Origin: Cellulomonas edaphi
GTDB taxonomy: Bacteria; Actinomycetota; Actinomycetes; Actinomycetales; Cellulomonadaceae
Reading direction: 5' to 3'
Length of the DNA: 64,000 nt
Assembly: GCF_030362815.1 (NCBI RefSeq)
Contig: NZ_JAUCGR010000002.1
Span: forward strand, 248,001-312,000
The notes under the pieces were generated by a model. It saw nothing but the letters and a program-made list of their open reading frames with translations. It did no database searches and was not told where the DNA came from. The position numbers and the translations under genes are program-made. Positions 34,662 through 45,680 of this stretch are shown here, piece by piece; positions within the stretch are counted from its first letter, which is position 1, and every line of letters begins with the position of its first letter.

Positions 34662-36167
34662 TCAGGAGGTGCGGCGCAGCAGCGTCAGGTGCATCGCGTC
34701 CGTGCCGTGCACGTGCGGCCAGAGCTGCACGTCCGTCCGGTCACCGGGGAGATCGAGCGGCGCGGCGGCGAGGTCGGCGACCACCGCGCGCGCGTCGACG
34801 GGCTCGACGCCGATGCCGGACCGCGCCGCGGCACGCAGCGCGTCCTTGACCACGAGCTGCGTCTCGGCCAGGTGCGGGGAGCACGTCACGTAGGCGACGA
34901 CGCCCCCCACCCGGACCGCGGCGAGCGCCGAGCCGAGCAGCTCGCGCTGCAGCGCGGACAGTGCCGCGAGGTCGCTGGGCTGGCGGCGCCAGCGCGACTC
35001 GGGCCGGCGGCGCAGCGCGCCCAGCCCCGTGCACGGCGCGTCGACCATCACGCGGTCGAAGGCGCCGGGCTCGTCGGTACCGACCAGGCGACCGTCCCCG
35101 GTGCGCACGTCCTCGATCGCGTCGGCCGGCAGAGCGCGCAGCGCCTGCTCGACGAGCCGCGCGCGGTGGGGCTGCACCTCGTTGGCCACAAGGCGCCCGC
35201 GGCGCTCGTCGACCAGGGACGCGAGCAGCGCGGCCTTGCCGCCCGGACCGGCGCACAGGTCCAACCAGCGCTCGTCCGGTCCCTCCAGGGGCGCTGCGGC
35301 CAGGGCCAGCGCCACGAGCTGGCTCCCCTCGTCCTGGACACCCGCGCGACCGTCCCGGACCGCCGGGACGGAGGCCGGGTCCCCTCCGTCCAGCACATGC
35401 GCCGTGGGGGCGACCCGTCCGGGCCGGCCGCCGAGCTCGTCGTCGTCGACCAGGCCGGGCCGCGCGACGAGCGTCACCCGCGGCGCCGCGTTGTCGGCGA
35501 CCAGCAGCGCCTCGAGCTCGTCGGACGAGCGACCGTTGCCGACGAGGGCCTCGCGCAAGCCGCGCACGACCCACTCGGGATGGCTCTCCACGGCGGCGAG
35601 CCGGGCCACCGCGTCGTCCTGGTGCGGGTCGGCGGCGTCGCCGATCAGGGTGAGCCACTCGTCGAGCGTCGAGCGGCCGACGGCGCGCAGCACTGCGTTG
35701 ACGAACTGCGCCGCCCCCGCGCCCACGCGCTGGCGGGCCAGGCCGACGGTCTCGGAGACCGCGGCGTGCGGAGGGACGCGCATGCCGAGCAGCTGGTGGC
35801 TGCCGAGGCGGAGCAGGTCCAGCACCGGCGGGTCGATCGTGGCGAGGTCGCGCCCCGCCGCCTGCTCGACGATCGCGTCGTACCGGCCGCGCAGACGCAG
35901 CGCGCCGTAGGCCAGCTCGGTGGCGAAGCCCGCGTCACGTCCGCGGATCGCGCGCTCGCGCAGCAGCGGCGGCAGTACCAGGTTCGCGTACGAGTCCGTC
36001 TCTGCGACCGCGCGGAGCACGTCGAACGCGACCGTGCGCGCCGGGTCGGTGCCGCGCCTGCGTTCGCCGGGGGCCTGCGCGCTGCGCTCGGTGCGCCCCT
36101 CGGAGCGGGCGGCACCACGCTGCCGGCCGGCGCTGTCCCGGCGGTCGGTCCGACCGTCGCCGCTCAT
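34662..36167 (-). CDS. rsmB: 16S rRNA (cytosine-967-C5) methyltransferase
   Basis: 501 residues. A NusB-like RNA-binding domain (residues 40-170, [30 protein letters not shown]) is joined to a SAM-dependent methyltransferase. The SAM motif is [16 protein letters not shown]; the catalytic Cys pair is in [22 protein letters not shown] and [17 protein letters not shown]. The first 40 residues are disordered and charged. ATG at 36167 overlaps the fmt stop (ATGA), the usual fmt-rsmB pairing. Confidence 0.94.
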   Translation of the reverse strand: MSGDGRTDRRDSAGRQRGAARSEGRTERSAQAPGERRRGTDPARTVAFDVLRAVAETDSYANLVLPPLLRERAIRGRDAGFATELAYGALRLRGRYDAIVEQAAGRDLATIDPPVLDLLRLGSHQLLGMRVPPHAAVSETVGLARQRVGAGAAQFVNAVLRAVGRSTLDEWLTLIGDAADPHQDDAVARLAAVESHPEWVVRGLREALVGNGRSSDELEALLVADNAAPRVTLVARPGLVDDDELGGRPGRVAPTAHVLDGGDPASVPAVRDGRAGVQDEGSQLVALALAAAPLEGPDERWLDLCAGPGGKAALLASLVDERRGRLVANEVQPHRARLVEQALRALPADAIEDVRTGDGRLVGTDEPGAFDRVMVDAPCTGLGALRRRPESRWRRQPSDLAALSALQRELLGSALAAVRVGGVVAYVTCSPHLAETQLVVKDALRAAARSGIGVEPVDARAVVADLAAAPLDLPGDRTDVQLWPHVHGTDAMHLTLLRRTS

Positions 36168-37108
36168 GCGCCGAGCACCATGCCGTCGGCGAGCGGTTCG
36201 CCCGTCCCGAGGCGCGCGCCGCGGGCCCAGTCGGCCGCATCCATTGCACGCTTGCCCGCAGGAGTCACCTGCCCGAGCCGGACCGCCTGGGTGGCCGTCC
36301 CGACGAGGACGTCCTTGCGACCCACCTGGACCGCTCCGGGCGGCAGCTCCTCAGTCGTCAGCGTCACCGGGCCCAGCCCGAGACGGGCGCCGTCGGAGGT
36401 CGTGGTCCAGGCGCCCGGTGCGGGCGTGCACGCACGGATGCGTCGGTCGACCGCGTACGCCGGGTGCGCCCAGCGCACGCGCGCGTCCTCGACCTCGAGC
36501 TTGGGAGCGTGGCTGACGCCCTCGTCGGGCTGCTCGACCGGGCTGAGGATCCCGTCCTCCAACGCGTCGAGCGTGCGGACCAGCAGGCCGGCGCCCACGG
36601 CGGCGAGCCTGTCCAGCAGGTCCCCCGACGTGTCGCGCGGGCGGACGGTCTCCGTCAGCGTGCCGTAGACCGGCCCGGTGTCGAGCCCCTTCTCGATCCG
36701 GAAGGTCGTCGCACCGGTCACCTCGTCGCCCGCCAGCAGCGCGCGCTGGACAGGTGCCGCGCCGCGCCAGGCGGGCAGGACCGAGAAGTGCAGGTTGACC
36801 CAGCCGTGCCGCGGCACGTCGAGCAGCGCCGGGGGCACCAGCGCGCCGTAGGCGACCACGGGCGCCGCGTCCACCTGGAGGGCGGAGATCTGCTCGACCG
36901 CCTCGTCGTCGCGCAGCGTCGCGGGGGTGAGCACGGGGATGCCCGCCTCCAGGGCGCGGACCTTGACCGGGCTCGGCGCGAGCGCCCTGCCGCGACCGGT
37001 GCGCGCATCCGGCCGGGTCAGCACGGCGACCACCTCGTGCCGGGAGGCGATCAGAGCCTCGAGCGACGGCACCGCTGCCGTGGGGGTACCGGCGAAGAGC
37101 AGTCGCAT
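36164..37108 (-). CDS. fmt: Methionyl-tRNA formyltransferase
   Basis: 314 residues. [21 protein letters not shown] begins the formyltransferase fold; the formyl-folate site [35 protein letters not shown] has the conserved Asn/His, and a C-terminal OB-fold domain ([25 protein letters not shown]) follows. It formylates initiator Met-tRNA. The last 58 bases of the upstream surface-protein frame overlap its 5' end, an unusual arrangement (see that entry). Confidence 0.96.
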   Translation of the reverse strand: MRLLFAGTPTAAVPSLEALIASRHEVVAVLTRPDARTGRGRALAPSPVKVRALEAGIPVLTPATLRDDEAVEQISALQVDAAPVVAYGALVPPALLDVPRHGWVNLHFSVLPAWRGAAPVQRALLAGDEVTGATTFRIEKGLDTGPVYGTLTETVRPRDTSGDLLDRLAAVGAGLLVRTLDALEDGILSPVEQPDEGVSHAPKLEVEDARVRWAHPAYAVDRRIRACTPAPGAWTTTSDGARLGLGPVTLTTEELPPGAVQVGRKDVLVGTATQAVRLGQVTPAGKRAMDAADWARGARLGTGEPLADGMVLGA

Positions 37109-39360
37109 GCCCCGATCCTAGGCGGAGTCCGCCGGGCCGTGATCGGGCCGGCGCTCAGGACTGAAGGTCCGCGAAGGCCAGCGCCGCTGCATGCCCGGCG
37201 TCGTGCGGCGACGAGCACGCACGTGCCGAGGGCGACCGAGGCCGCGGCTAGCGCCGCCAGCGGCGCGAGGGAGCCGGCTCCGGTCTGGGGCAGCGAGCCG
37301 GGCCCCGCGGGCGGCTCGCTGACCGGATCCGCGGGTGCCGAGCCCGCGGGGTCGGGCGCCGGGTCGGTGGACGGGTCGGTGCCGGGATCGGGCGCCGGGT
37401 CCGAGCCGGGGTCCGGCGCGGGGTCCGAGCCCGGGTTCGGCACCGGGTCAGAGCCAGGGTCCGGCACCGGGTCGGAACCAGGGTCCGGCACGGGGTCCGA
37501 GCCAGGGTCCGGCGCGGGGTCCGGCACCGGGTCCGAGCCCGGGTCCGGCGTCGGGTCTGTGGGCGGCTGCGAGGTCGACCCAGCCTCCACCGCGACGGAC
37601 GCGGTGCTCGGCAGCGTCGTCACGGTCGCGCCGTCGGGGTCGAGCCCGGCCGCCCACGCGGTGTTCGACACGACGCCCGCGAGGATGTCATCGGCGTCGA
37701 TGGCGCTCACCAGCGTCGGGTCGTCGCACACGTGCGTCGCTCCGGCGGCCAGGTCGAAGCTGCCGCACACGGTCGTGTCGAGCGTCGGGTCGACGACGTG
37801 CACGTCGGCCAGGTCCAGCTGCGCGTCGCCCGTGACCGCGAACTCCCAGCGGACCGTCTCGCCCAGGTCGGCGCGGCCGTTCCCATCGGCGTCCTGGAGG
37901 ACGGCCGACTTGACGATCGAGCCGGCCGGGGCCTTGAGGCGCACGGGGGCGGCCGACGGAGGGGACGTGAGGGCCTGGGCGCCGGCACGGACGTGGGCGG
38001 TCGCGGTCGGGGCGTACACCAGGGGCTGACCGGCAGCGGTGCTCCCGGTGAGGTCGGCGAGGTCCTGCGCCGTGATGGTGTGGACGCCCGTGCACACCGT
38101 GGAGCCGCCCGGCTCGAGGTCGTCCCGGGGGCACGTAGCGGGCGCGTCGAGCGACGCGTCCTCGATCGTGAGATCCGTGGTGGGCAGCGTGCCGGTGTTG
38201 TAGACGACGAACTGGTACCGGATCGTCTCCCCCACCGCATACCCACCCTGGCGGACGCCGTCGGCGACCTGCTTCGTCAGGGCGATCTCCGGAAGCTGGT
38301 CGACCGTGGCGACGCTCACGTTCCGGATGAGGTGGACGTCCCGCGAGCCGCCGGTCGACGCCGTGAACCCGAATGTGTACGTGGGCGGGGCCGCCTCAGG
38401 CATCGTCTCGCGCAGCACCTCGACGAAGCCCCGGCCGTCGCGGAAGTCCATCTCCACGAGCACCTCGGGACCGCGGTCCTGGTCGGCGGGCTGCGGGGCG
38501 ACGGTGACGCGCGCGCGGCGCACCCACGCGTCGAGCTGTCCCTCGACCGGAGGGGTGGTCGCCGTGCTGCGCACGGAGACACCCGGCAGCGGGTTCGAGG
38601 CGAGCAGGCAGTAGCCCTCGATCCAGTCCTCGGCGCCGACGCTCGAGGCAGGCTGGACGCCGAGCCGTCCAGGACCGCGCAGCGCGATCGAGTCCGGCGT
38701 CCGACCGGACTGCCTCAGGTCCACGCGCGGCGGGCAGCCGCGGCCACGGCCCTGCTCGTCGTTCGAGAAGTTGCCGTAGGCGTCGAGCCCGACGCCGAGG
38801 TAGCCACCGACGACCCCCGGCTGGATGACCTGCTCGGGCGTGCCCGCCCGCGGCGCATAGCCGAGGGATCCGCCGTACGCGCCCGGGAGGCGCATGGTGT
38901 AGCTGCCGTCCGCGAGGAAGAACGCGATGCCGTCGGCGCCGTCGCCGCCGTACTGGGCCTGGTCGAACGTGGCGACCAGACCGGCCGACGCGGGCAGCGG
39001 CGTGTCGTACAGCAGACCGCCCGAGACCCCGGCCCAGCTCACGCCGGTCGAGGCGTTGGTCAGCTGCAGCCAGCCCGGGGTGGTGCCGGGGGTCGGCACC
39101 GGCCCGGTGGTGGCGTCGTCGCGCGGCGGGCAGCCGACGGCCGACGACGGGTCGGCCCCGGTGAGGCACGCCTGGCCGAGGAACGACACGCCGGCCGGCG
39201 CGGTCGCCGCCTGGAACGTCCAGTCGATGAGGGGCGTGCCCTCGTCGGCGGCGGCCGGCAGCGATGCTCCGGCTCCGACGAAGACCGAGGATGCGACGAC
39301 TGCGGCCACCGTGACCAGCAGGCGCTGGCCTCGCGTCAGTCGTCGAGCTGTCGTCCTCAT
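37051..39360 (-). CDS. LPXTG-anchored surface protein with lectin-like domain
   Basis: 769 residues. The signal peptide is at 1-37 ([22 protein letters not shown]...PAAA). Residues 40-350 resemble bacterial L-type lectin domains, with [11 protein letters not shown] and [13 protein letters not shown] as the likely sugar/metal site. Two DUF11/DUF7507-like beta domains follow ([38 protein letters not shown]), then about eight (D)[13 protein letters not shown] repeats, the sortase signal LPQTG (690-694), a membrane helix and RRR. The frame then runs on for about 43 further residues into fmt, longer than such tails usually are; another register stops at 37155. A frameshift near 37180 is possible. 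ATG at 39360. Confidence 0.85.
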   Translation of the reverse strand: MRTTARRLTRGQRLLVTVAAVVASSVFVGAGASLPAAADEGTPLIDWTFQAATAPAGVSFLGQACLTGADPSSAVGCPPRDDATTGPVPTPGTTPGWLQLTNASTGVSWAGVSGGLLYDTPLPASAGLVATFDQAQYGGDGADGIAFFLADGSYTMRLPGAYGGSLGYAPRAGTPEQVIQPGVVGGYLGVGLDAYGNFSNDEQGRGRGCPPRVDLRQSGRTPDSIALRGPGRLGVQPASSVGAEDWIEGYCLLASNPLPGVSVRSTATTPPVEGQLDAWVRRARVTVAPQPADQDRGPEVLVEMDFRDGRGFVEVLRETMPEAAPPTYTFGFTASTGGSRDVHLIRNVSVATVDQLPEIALTKQVADGVRQGGYAVGETIRYQFVVYNTGTLPTTDLTIEDASLDAPATCPRDDLEPGGSTVCTGVHTITAQDLADLTGSTAAGQPLVYAPTATAHVRAGAQALTSPPSAAPVRLKAPAGSIVKSAVLQDADGNGRADLGETVRWEFAVTGDAQLDLADVHVVDPTLDTTVCGSFDLAAGATHVCDDPTLVSAIDADDILAGVVSNTAWAAGLDPDGATVTTLPSTASVAVEAGSTSQPPTDPTPDPGSDPVPDPAPDPGSDPVPDPGSDPVPDPGSDPVPNPGSDPAPDPGSDPAPDPGTDPSTDPAPDPAGSAPADPVSEPPAGPGSLPQTGAGSLAPLAALAAASVALGTCVLVAARRRACSGAGLRGPSVLSAGPITARRTPPRIGACDCSSPVPPRQRCRRSRL
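37367..37556 (-). repeat. Pro/Asp/Gly/Ser-coding spacer repeats
   Basis: Roughly eight imperfect 24-base units (GGGTCCGAGCCGGGGTCCGG-like on the plus strand) encode repeats of the type PDPGSDPV in the wall-spanning region before the sortase signal. Such repeats change copy number easily and act as a stalk through the cell wall. Confidence 0.8.
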
Positions 39361-39556
39361 GGCTGCTACCTTCGTCGCCCCTGCGATGTCGTGGCATTGA
39401 AACCTACGCAGCGGTAGCTTCTCGACGGCCGTTCGGGCCGGTCCGGCGGCCAGACCGGCACGAGGCAGGGCAGACCCGGCGCGTGGAGGGCCGCGGCGGC
39501 GTGTGAGATCCGTCACGCCCGCGCGTCACAACCGTTCGTTACGCGGCAAACCCGGT

Positions 39557-40186
39557 CTATCGGTCGCCCGGCCCGTGGCGCCGCGGGACGGCCACGCCTC
39601 GCGCCACGAGCTCGTCGCGCAGCTCCCCCGCCGAGACGAAGAGGACGGCATCGAGCCCGGCGCTCGCGGCCGCATCGACGTTGACCGACGAGTCGTCGGT
39701 GAACACCGTCCGAGCCGGGTCCAGACCGAACCGCTCCACGAGGAGCGCGTAGATCGCCGGATCGGGCTTGGCGAGCCCTTCCCGCCCGGACACGAGGACG
39801 TCCTCCAGCAGGCCGATGGCCGGGGCCGCCGGTTCCGCGAGGTGGAACGTCTCCGCCGACCAGTTCGTCAGCCCGAGCAGCCGGACACCCGCGTCCGCGA
39901 GCTCCTGCACGAGCTCGGCTGTGCCGGGCACGGGACCGAGGAGCGAGTCGGCGAAGTGCTCGACGTACAGGTCCATCGCCGCGAGGTGCTGGGGAGCGGT
40001 GCGTTCGAGCTCGAGCCGCGCGTCGGCCCACGAGCGTCCCGCGTCCTGCTGCAGGTTGAACGTGCGGAAGTCGAAGTCGACGAGGAACGCCTGGGCGTCC
40101 GCGTCGGGCAGACGTCCGAGGTACGGGCCCGTCGGGTCCCATCGCACCAGGACGTTCCCGAGGTCGAACACGACGGTGTCGATCAT
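39557..40186 (-). CDS. HAD-superfamily hydrolase (subfamily IA)
   Basis: 209 residues. Motif I is VVFDLGNVLVRWDP with the nucleophile Asp, motif II LLGLTNWSAE, motif III Lys in EGLAKPDPAIYALLVERFGL and motif IV TVFTDDSSVNVDAA. The layout fits a small phosphatase of the HAD-IA group (YihX-like); substrate unknown. ATG at 40186 overlaps the priA stop (ATGA). Confidence 0.92.
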   Translation of the reverse strand: MIDTVVFDLGNVLVRWDPTGPYLGRLPDADAQAFLVDFDFRTFNLQQDAGRSWADARLELERTAPQHLAAMDLYVEHFADSLLGPVPGTAELVQELADAGVRLLGLTNWSAETFHLAEPAAPAIGLLEDVLVSGREGLAKPDPAIYALLVERFGLDPARTVFTDDSSVNVDAAASAGLDAVLFVSAGELRDELVARGVAVPRRHGPGDR

Positions 40187-42264
40187 CCGAGATCCGCCGG
40201 GTCCAGCTGCGCGCGCACGGTGCCGCCCTCGCGGCGGGCGCTGCGCACCGCCATCGAGGCGGCCACCGAGCGGGCGAGGGCGGCGCCCGAGCCGCGCGGC
40301 ACGCGCAGGATCGCCCGGACGTCTCCCTCCAGGGCGCCCACGGGGGCGGGCTGCTCCACGGGCACGGGCCCGAGCACGTCCAGGCCGGGTACGTCGACCC
40401 GGCGGACCACGGCGAGCACCGCGTCACGCCGGCCCACCAGGGCGGCCATCCGGACGGCGGGCGGGAGCGCCAGCTCGGCGCGCTCGGCGAGCTCGCGCGA
40501 GGCGAGCCCGCTCGGGTCCCAGCGCACGAGGGCCTGCGTGGCCCGTTCCTCCGCGTCCCCGACGAGCAGCACGCTGCCGCCCTCGCTGGACGGGCGCACC
40601 AGGGCCGCGGCGGCGAGCCACCGACGGAGCGCATCGGGCAGCAGGCCCAGCGCCGAGCCTGCGGTGCTCACCGCGGCGTCCAGCAGGATCGCGGCCGCGT
40701 ACCCGCCTGGCGCGACGGGCTCGGCACCTGGCGTCGCGACCACGAGCGCCGGGGCGTCGCGCACCGTCGCCAGCACCCCACCCGCGGCCCGGGCACCGGA
40801 CACGCGGACGGGGACGCCGGGAAAGGCCCGTCCCAGCTCCTCGGCGGTCCGCTCGGAACCCACGCGGACCGACCGCAGGGCCGCTCCCCCGCATTCGAGG
40901 CAGCGCCAGTCGGCTGCCAGGCGGCCGCACCAGCCGCACGTCGGCACACCGTCCGCGCGCGAGAGTCCCAGCGGCCCGTGGCAGGTGCCGCACCGGGCGG
41001 AGGCGCGGCAGCGTCCGCAGGCCACCGCCGGCACGTATCCCGCTCGGGGCACCTGCACCAGCACGGGCCCCTCCACCAGCCTGTCGCGCAGGGTCCGCCA
41101 CGCCGGCGTCGGCAGGCGGGCGGCAGCCGCTGCCCCTTCCCGGGCCAGCTCGGTCGACGTCAGGGCGAGCACGCGCGGGGTCAGCCGCCGCACGGTCGGG
41201 CGATCGGCGCTCACGTCGTGCGCCCAGCCGGACTCGACGAGCGCCTGGGCCTCGACCGTCCGGCCGTGACCGCCCACGAGCAGCGCGGCGCCCTCGAGCT
41301 CGGAGCGCAGGGCCAGCACCTCGCGCACGTGCGGGTAGGGCGCCCGCGGCTCCGCGTGCAGCGAGTCGCCGTCGTCCCAGCACACCACGAGGCCCAGCTC
41401 CCGCACGGGAGCGAAGGCCGACGCCCGCGTGCCGACCACGACGTCAGCCTGACCGCGCAGCGCGGCCAGGAACGCGCGGTACCGCACGGCCGGACCGTCG
41501 TCGGCGGCCAGCCGGACGGCACCGCCGCGCCCGCCCGCGCGCCGGGCGGGGATCCCCGCGTCGACGAGCGCCGCGAGCACGCGGTCGATGTCGCGGGCGT
41601 CGGGCACCACCACGAGCGCACCTCGACCCCCGAGCACGCAGGCCGCGACGGCCTGGGCGATCGCGTCGGGCCACCGCAGCCCTGCCGCGCCGGGCAACGC
41701 CGTCCAGACCGCCCGTGGCGCTCCGCCGGCGAGGACGTGCTGGAGGAAGGCCGCCCCGCCCCGGTAGGGCGCCCACGCGGTGCCGCCCGCCGCGGGAACC
41801 ACGGCCGGTGCGTCGTCGGTCTCGACCTCCGCCTCGACGCGCGCGTGCCGGGCGGGGACCGCGAGCCGCAGGACGTCCGTGAGCGTCCCCGCCCACCGGT
41901 CGGCGACCGCGCGTGCGAGCCGCGCGACGGCCGGGGTGAGGACGGGTTCGGCGGACACGAGCCTGCGGATGGGCAGGAGCTCGCCGTCGTGCTCGGCGTC
42001 CTCGGTCCGCTCGATGACGTACGCGTCGACGTCCTGCGCGCCGAACCGCACCTTGACCCGGACGCCTGGCACGGCCGTCTCGGCCATCGCGGCGGGCACG
42101 GCGTACTCGAACAGGCGGTCGAGGTGCTGCGGCGGGAGGTCGATGCAGACCCGCGCCACGGGCGCCCGCTCCGCCAGGGCCACCGTCCGCGCGCGACGAC
42201 GGGCCTGGAGGACGGGCAGGCCGTCGAGCTCCAGCTGCACGCCCGTCCGCTCCACGTCAGACAT
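40183..42264 (-). CDS. priA: Primosomal protein N' (PriA), helicase motifs lost
   Basis: 693 residues. The N-terminal DNA-binding domain (ARVCIDLPPQHLDRLFEYAVPA ... VRVKVRFGAQDVDAYVIER) and the zinc-finger region with eight Cys (CGRCRASARCGTCHG, CGWCGRLAADWRCLECGG) match PriA. The Walker A site, GVTGSGKT in active PriA, reads WTALPGAAGLRWP; the DEEH box reads CWDDGDSL. ATPase/helicase activity should be absent, as known for actinobacterial PriA-like proteins; a structural role in replication restart is inferred. ATG at 42264 is taken; GTG at 42267 is the alternative. Confidence 0.93.
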   Translation of the reverse strand: MSDVERTGVQLELDGLPVLQARRRARTVALAERAPVARVCIDLPPQHLDRLFEYAVPAAMAETAVPGVRVKVRFGAQDVDAYVIERTEDAEHDGELLPIRRLVSAEPVLTPAVARLARAVADRWAGTLTDVLRLAVPARHARVEAEVETDDAPAVVPAAGGTAWAPYRGGAAFLQHVLAGGAPRAVWTALPGAAGLRWPDAIAQAVAACVLGGRGALVVVPDARDIDRVLAALVDAGIPARRAGGRGGAVRLAADDGPAVRYRAFLAALRGQADVVVGTRASAFAPVRELGLVVCWDDGDSLHAEPRAPYPHVREVLALRSELEGAALLVGGHGRTVEAQALVESGWAHDVSADRPTVRRLTPRVLALTSTELAREGAAAAARLPTPAWRTLRDRLVEGPVLVQVPRAGYVPAVACGRCRASARCGTCHGPLGLSRADGVPTCGWCGRLAADWRCLECGGAALRSVRVGSERTAEELGRAFPGVPVRVSGARAAGGVLATVRDAPALVVATPGAEPVAPGGYAAAILLDAAVSTAGSALGLLPDALRRWLAAAALVRPSSEGGSVLLVGDAEERATQALVRWDPSGLASRELAERAELALPPAVRMAALVGRRDAVLAVVRRVDVPGLDVLGPVPVEQPAPVGALEGDVRAILRVPRGSGAALARSVAASMAVRSARREGGTVRAQLDPADLG

Positions 42265-42322
42265 CACACCATCCGCCGCCGACGTCCGTCGGCCGTTCAG
42301 GCGTCGACCGGGCGCGCGTCGC

Positions 42323-43522
42323 TCACACCACCGACTGCAGGTCGGCCACGCGGTCGGTCCGCTCCCACGTGAAGTCGGGCAGCTCGCGGCCGAAGTGACC
42401 GTACGCCGCGGTGGCGCGGTAGATGGGCCGCAGCAGGTCGAGGTCGCGGATGATGGCCGCGGGCCGCAGGTCGAACACCTCGCGGATCGCCGCCGTGACG
42501 CGCTCGACGGGCACGGTCTCGGTGCCGAACGTCTCGACGTACAGGCCCACGGGGTGCGCCTTGCCGATCGCGTACGCCACCTGCACCTCGCAGCGCCGGG
42601 CGAGACCCGCGGCGACGACGTTCTTCGCCACCCACCGCATCGCGTACGCGGCGGACCGGTCCACCTTCGACGGGTCCTTGCCGGAGAAGGCCCCGCCGCC
42701 GTGGCGCGCGTAGCCCCCGTACGTGTCGACGATGATCTTGCGGCCCGTCAGGCCGGCGTCGCCCTGCGGCCCACCGACCACGAACTGCCCGGTCGGGTTC
42801 ACGAAGCGCTGGTAGTCGCGCGTGTCGAGGTCCACCTGCGCCAGCACCGGCTCGATGACGTGCTCGCGGATCGCCGGCTCGAGCTGCGTGGCCAGGTTCA
42901 GGTCCGGCTCGTGCTGGGTCGAGAGCACCACGGCGTCGAGGCGCACCGGCCGGTCGCCCTCGTAGCCGATGGTCACCTGCGTCTTGCCGTCCGGTCGCAG
43001 CCCGCCCACCTCGCCGGACTTGCGCACCGCGGCCAGGCGCTCGGACAGCCGGTGCGCGAGCCAGATGGGCAGGGGCAGCAGCGAGGGGGTCTCGTCGCAC
43101 GCGTAGCCGAACATCAGCCCCTGGTCGCCCGCGCCCTGCATGTCGAGCGGGTCCATGTCGCCCGAGTCCTGCCGCGCCTCGAGCGCCTTGTCGACGCCCT
43201 GCGCGATGTCGGGCGACTGCTGCCCGATCGAGACGGACACGCCGCACGACTCGCCGTCGAAGCCGATGTGCGAGGAGGTGTAGCCGATCTCGCGGACCAC
43301 CTGGCGCACCACGGCGGGGATCTCGACGTACGCCTCGGTCGTGACCTCGCCGGCCACGTGCACCAGGCCCGTGGTGACCATGGTCTCCACGGCGACCCGG
43401 GCGTGCGGGTCCTGCTCGAGCATCGCGTCGAGGATGGCGTCGGAGATCTGGTCGCAGATCTTGTCCGGATGGCCTTCCGTCACCGACTCGGACGTGAAGA
43501 GGCGCATCGCGGGGTCAGTCAT
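42323..43522 (-). CDS. metK: S-adenosylmethionine synthetase
   Basis: 399 residues. [53 protein letters not shown] and [14 protein letters not shown] are the three standard signatures, with residues for ATP, methionine and metal intact. It makes S-adenosylmethionine. ATG at 43522 follows upstream in-frame codons that encode no MetK sequence. No SAM riboswitch was seen in the short gap after coaBC. Confidence 0.97.
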   Translation of the reverse strand: MTDPAMRLFTSESVTEGHPDKICDQISDAILDAMLEQDPHARVAVETMVTTGLVHVAGEVTTEAYVEIPAVVRQVVREIGYTSSHIGFDGESCGVSVSIGQQSPDIAQGVDKALEARQDSGDMDPLDMQGAGDQGLMFGYACDETPSLLPLPIWLAHRLSERLAAVRKSGEVGGLRPDGKTQVTIGYEGDRPVRLDAVVLSTQHEPDLNLATQLEPAIREHVIEPVLAQVDLDTRDYQRFVNPTGQFVVGGPQGDAGLTGRKIIVDTYGGYARHGGGAFSGKDPSKVDRSAAYAMRWVAKNVVAAGLARRCEVQVAYAIGKAHPVGLYVETFGTETVPVERVTAAIREVFDLRPAAIIRDLDLLRPIYRATAAYGHFGRELPDFTWERTDRVADLQSVV

Positions 43523-43560
43523 GGGTCGAAGGATAGTCGCGTGCGCGACCAGGTCCGTCG

Positions 43561-44745
43561 TCAGCCCAGGGCGCGGACCGCATCCCACACGGCGTCCGCG
43601 ACGACGTCCTTGGACCCGGAGGCCTCCGCGACCACCGCCCCGGTGCCGTCGAGGATGGTGACCGCGTTGTCGGGCGTGCCGAAGCCCTGACCCTCGCCCA
43701 CCGCGTTGACGACCAGCAGGTCGGCGCCCTTGCGCCGGGCCTTCGCACGGCCGTGCTCGAGCACCGACGCGGTCTCGTCGCCCGTCTCGGCCGCGAACCC
43801 GACGACCACCTGGCCGTCGCGCAGCCGGTCGTGCGCGAGCTCGGCGAGGATGTCGACCGTCTCGACAAGCTCGAGCACGGGGGGCGCGCCGGTCTTCTTC
43901 AGCTTGGTGCCGGCCGGGCTCACCGGGCGGTAGTCGGCGACCGCGGCGGCCATGACCACCACGTCGGCGTCCTTCGCGGCGACGCGCACCGCCTCGCGCA
44001 GCTCCGCCGCGCTGCCGACGGGCACCAGCTCGACGCCCGGAGGTACGGGCACGGCGAGGTTGGCGCCCACCAGGGTCACCTGGGCGCCGCGCGCGACGGC
44101 GGCACGCGCGAGGGCGACGCCCTGCCGCCCGGAGGAGCGGTTGCCGAGGTAGCGCACCGGGTCCAGCGGCTCGCGGGTGCCGCCGGCCGAGATGACCACG
44201 CGGCGACCCACCAGGTCGCCGCCGGCGACCAGTCCCAGGGCCGCGGCAGTGATGTCCTCGGGCTCCGGGAGTCGTCCGGGTCCCGTGTCCGCCCCCGTCA
44301 GCCGGCCCGAGGCAGGGTCCAGCACGTGGATCCCCCGCTCACGCAGCGTCGCCACGTTGGCGACCGTCGCGGGGTGCAGCCACATCTCCGTGTGCATGGC
44401 CGGGGCCATCAGCACCGGTGCGCGCGTCACCAGCAGGGTGGCCGTGAGCAGGTCGTCGGCCCGCCCGGTCGCGGCCCGCGCGAGCAGGTCGGCTGTGGCG
44501 GGAGCGACCACGACGAGGTCGGCGTCCTGCCCGATGGCGACGTGGGCCACCTGGTCCACGTCCTCGAAGACGTCCGTCGTGACCGGCTGACCGGACAACG
44601 CCTCCCAGGTGGGGCGCCCGACGAACTCCAGCGCGGCGCGGGTGGGCACGACGCGCACGTCGTGCCCCGCCTCGCGGAGCAGGCGCAGCAGCAGGACGGC
44701 CTTGTAGGCGGCGATCCCGCCGGCCACGCCGAGGACGATCCGCAT
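43561..44745 (-). CDS. coaBC: Bifunctional CoaBC (coenzyme A synthesis)
   Basis: 394 residues. The N-terminal flavin decarboxylase half has [18 protein letters not shown], the His-containing [28 protein letters not shown] and APAMHTEMW. The C-terminal ligase half (from about 185) has [30 protein letters not shown] and the KLKKTG motif. The protein joins cysteine to phosphopantothenate and then decarboxylates it. ATG at 44745. Confidence 0.96.
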   Translation of the reverse strand: MRIVLGVAGGIAAYKAVLLLRLLREAGHDVRVVPTRAALEFVGRPTWEALSGQPVTTDVFEDVDQVAHVAIGQDADLVVVAPATADLLARAATGRADDLLTATLLVTRAPVLMAPAMHTEMWLHPATVANVATLRERGIHVLDPASGRLTGADTGPGRLPEPEDITAAALGLVAGGDLVGRRVVISAGGTREPLDPVRYLGNRSSGRQGVALARAAVARGAQVTLVGANLAVPVPPGVELVPVGSAAELREAVRVAAKDADVVVMAAAVADYRPVSPAGTKLKKTGAPPVLELVETVDILAELAHDRLRDGQVVVGFAAETGDETASVLEHGRAKARRKGADLLVVNAVGEGQGFGTPDNAVTILDGTGAVVAEASGSKDVVADAVWDAVRALG

Positions 44746-44755
44746 GAGCGGGGTC

Positions 44756-45019
44756 TTACTCCTCCGTGGCCTGCGACGTCAGCAGACCGCGGTCGATCTC
44801 GCGCATGGCGATCGACAGCGGCTTCTCCTGCGGGCGGGTCTCGACGAGCGGGCCGACGTACTCGAGCAGGCCCTCGTTGAGCTGCGAGTAGTACGCGTTG
44901 ATCTGGCGCGCGCGCTTGGCCGAGTACAGGACGAGCGCGTACTTGGAGTCCGCGCGCTCGAGCAGCTGGTCGATGGGCGGGTCGGTGATGCCCGTGGGGG
45001 CGGCGACGGTTCCGGACAC
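44756..45019 (-). CDS. rpoZ: RNA polymerase omega subunit
   Basis: 87 residues, usual length. [37 protein letters not shown] and the [14 protein letters not shown] end are typical of actinobacterial omega. It helps assemble RNA polymerase around beta prime. GTG at 45019. It lies in the conserved gmk-rpoZ-coaBC-metK order. Confidence 0.95.
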   Translation of the reverse strand: MSGTVAAPTGITDPPIDQLLERADSKYALVLYSAKRARQINAYYSQLNEGLLEYVGPLVETRPQEKPLSIAMREIDRGLLTSQATEE

Positions 45020-45067
45020 GGTGGGACTCCCGAACGTTGGGGGTGGCTTGGAGAACTGCGAGCGATT

Positions 45068-45637
45068 CTACCTGCTCGTGATGCCCATGATCGAAATGAG
45101 CTCGTCCGTGGCGCGGTGCACGTCGTCGTTCACCACCACGTGGTCGAACTCCGACTCGGCCGCCAGCTCTACGCGAGCGGTGGCGAGCCGCCGCTCGCGC
45201 TCCTCGGCGTCCTCCGTGCCACGTCCGACGAGCCGACGCTCCAGCTCCGCGAACGACGGCGGCGCCAGGAACACGAAGCGCGCGTCCGGCATGGTCGCGC
45301 GCACCTGGCGGGCGCCCTGCAGGTCGATCTCGAGCAGCGCCGGCTCTCCCGCGGCCAGCCGCTCCTCGACAGGCTTGCGGGGCGTGCCGTACCGGTTGCG
45401 ACCGTGCACCACGGCCCACTCGAGCAGGTCCCCCGCGGCCACCATTGCGTCGAACTCGTCGGACGAGACGAAGTGGTAGTGGACCCCGTCGGTCTCTCCC
45501 GGTCTCGGCGAGCGCGTGGTCGCCGAGACCGAGAGCCAGACCTCGGGGAAGCGGGCGCGGACGTCGGCCGACACGGTCCCCTTGCCGACGGCAGTCGGTC
45601 CGGCGAGAACGGTCAGCCGGGCGGGCGTCGTCGTCAT
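45068..45637 (-). CDS. gmk: Guanylate kinase
   Basis: 189 residues. The P-loop is [10 protein letters not shown] (13-22), followed by [30 protein letters not shown] for GMP binding and [14 protein letters not shown]. It phosphorylates GMP to GDP. ATG at 45637, 43 bases after the mIHF stop. Confidence 0.97.
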   Translation of the reverse strand: MTTTPARLTVLAGPTAVGKGTVSADVRARFPEVWLSVSATTRSPRPGETDGVHYHFVSSDEFDAMVAAGDLLEWAVVHGRNRYGTPRKPVEERLAAGEPALLEIDLQGARQVRATMPDARFVFLAPPSFAELERRLVGRGTEDAEERERRLATARVELAAESEFDHVVVNDDVHRATDELISIMGITSR

Positions 45638-45680
45638 GGGTGGTGCAGCACTCCTCGTGCGTCAGGGTGGACCGCGGTGA

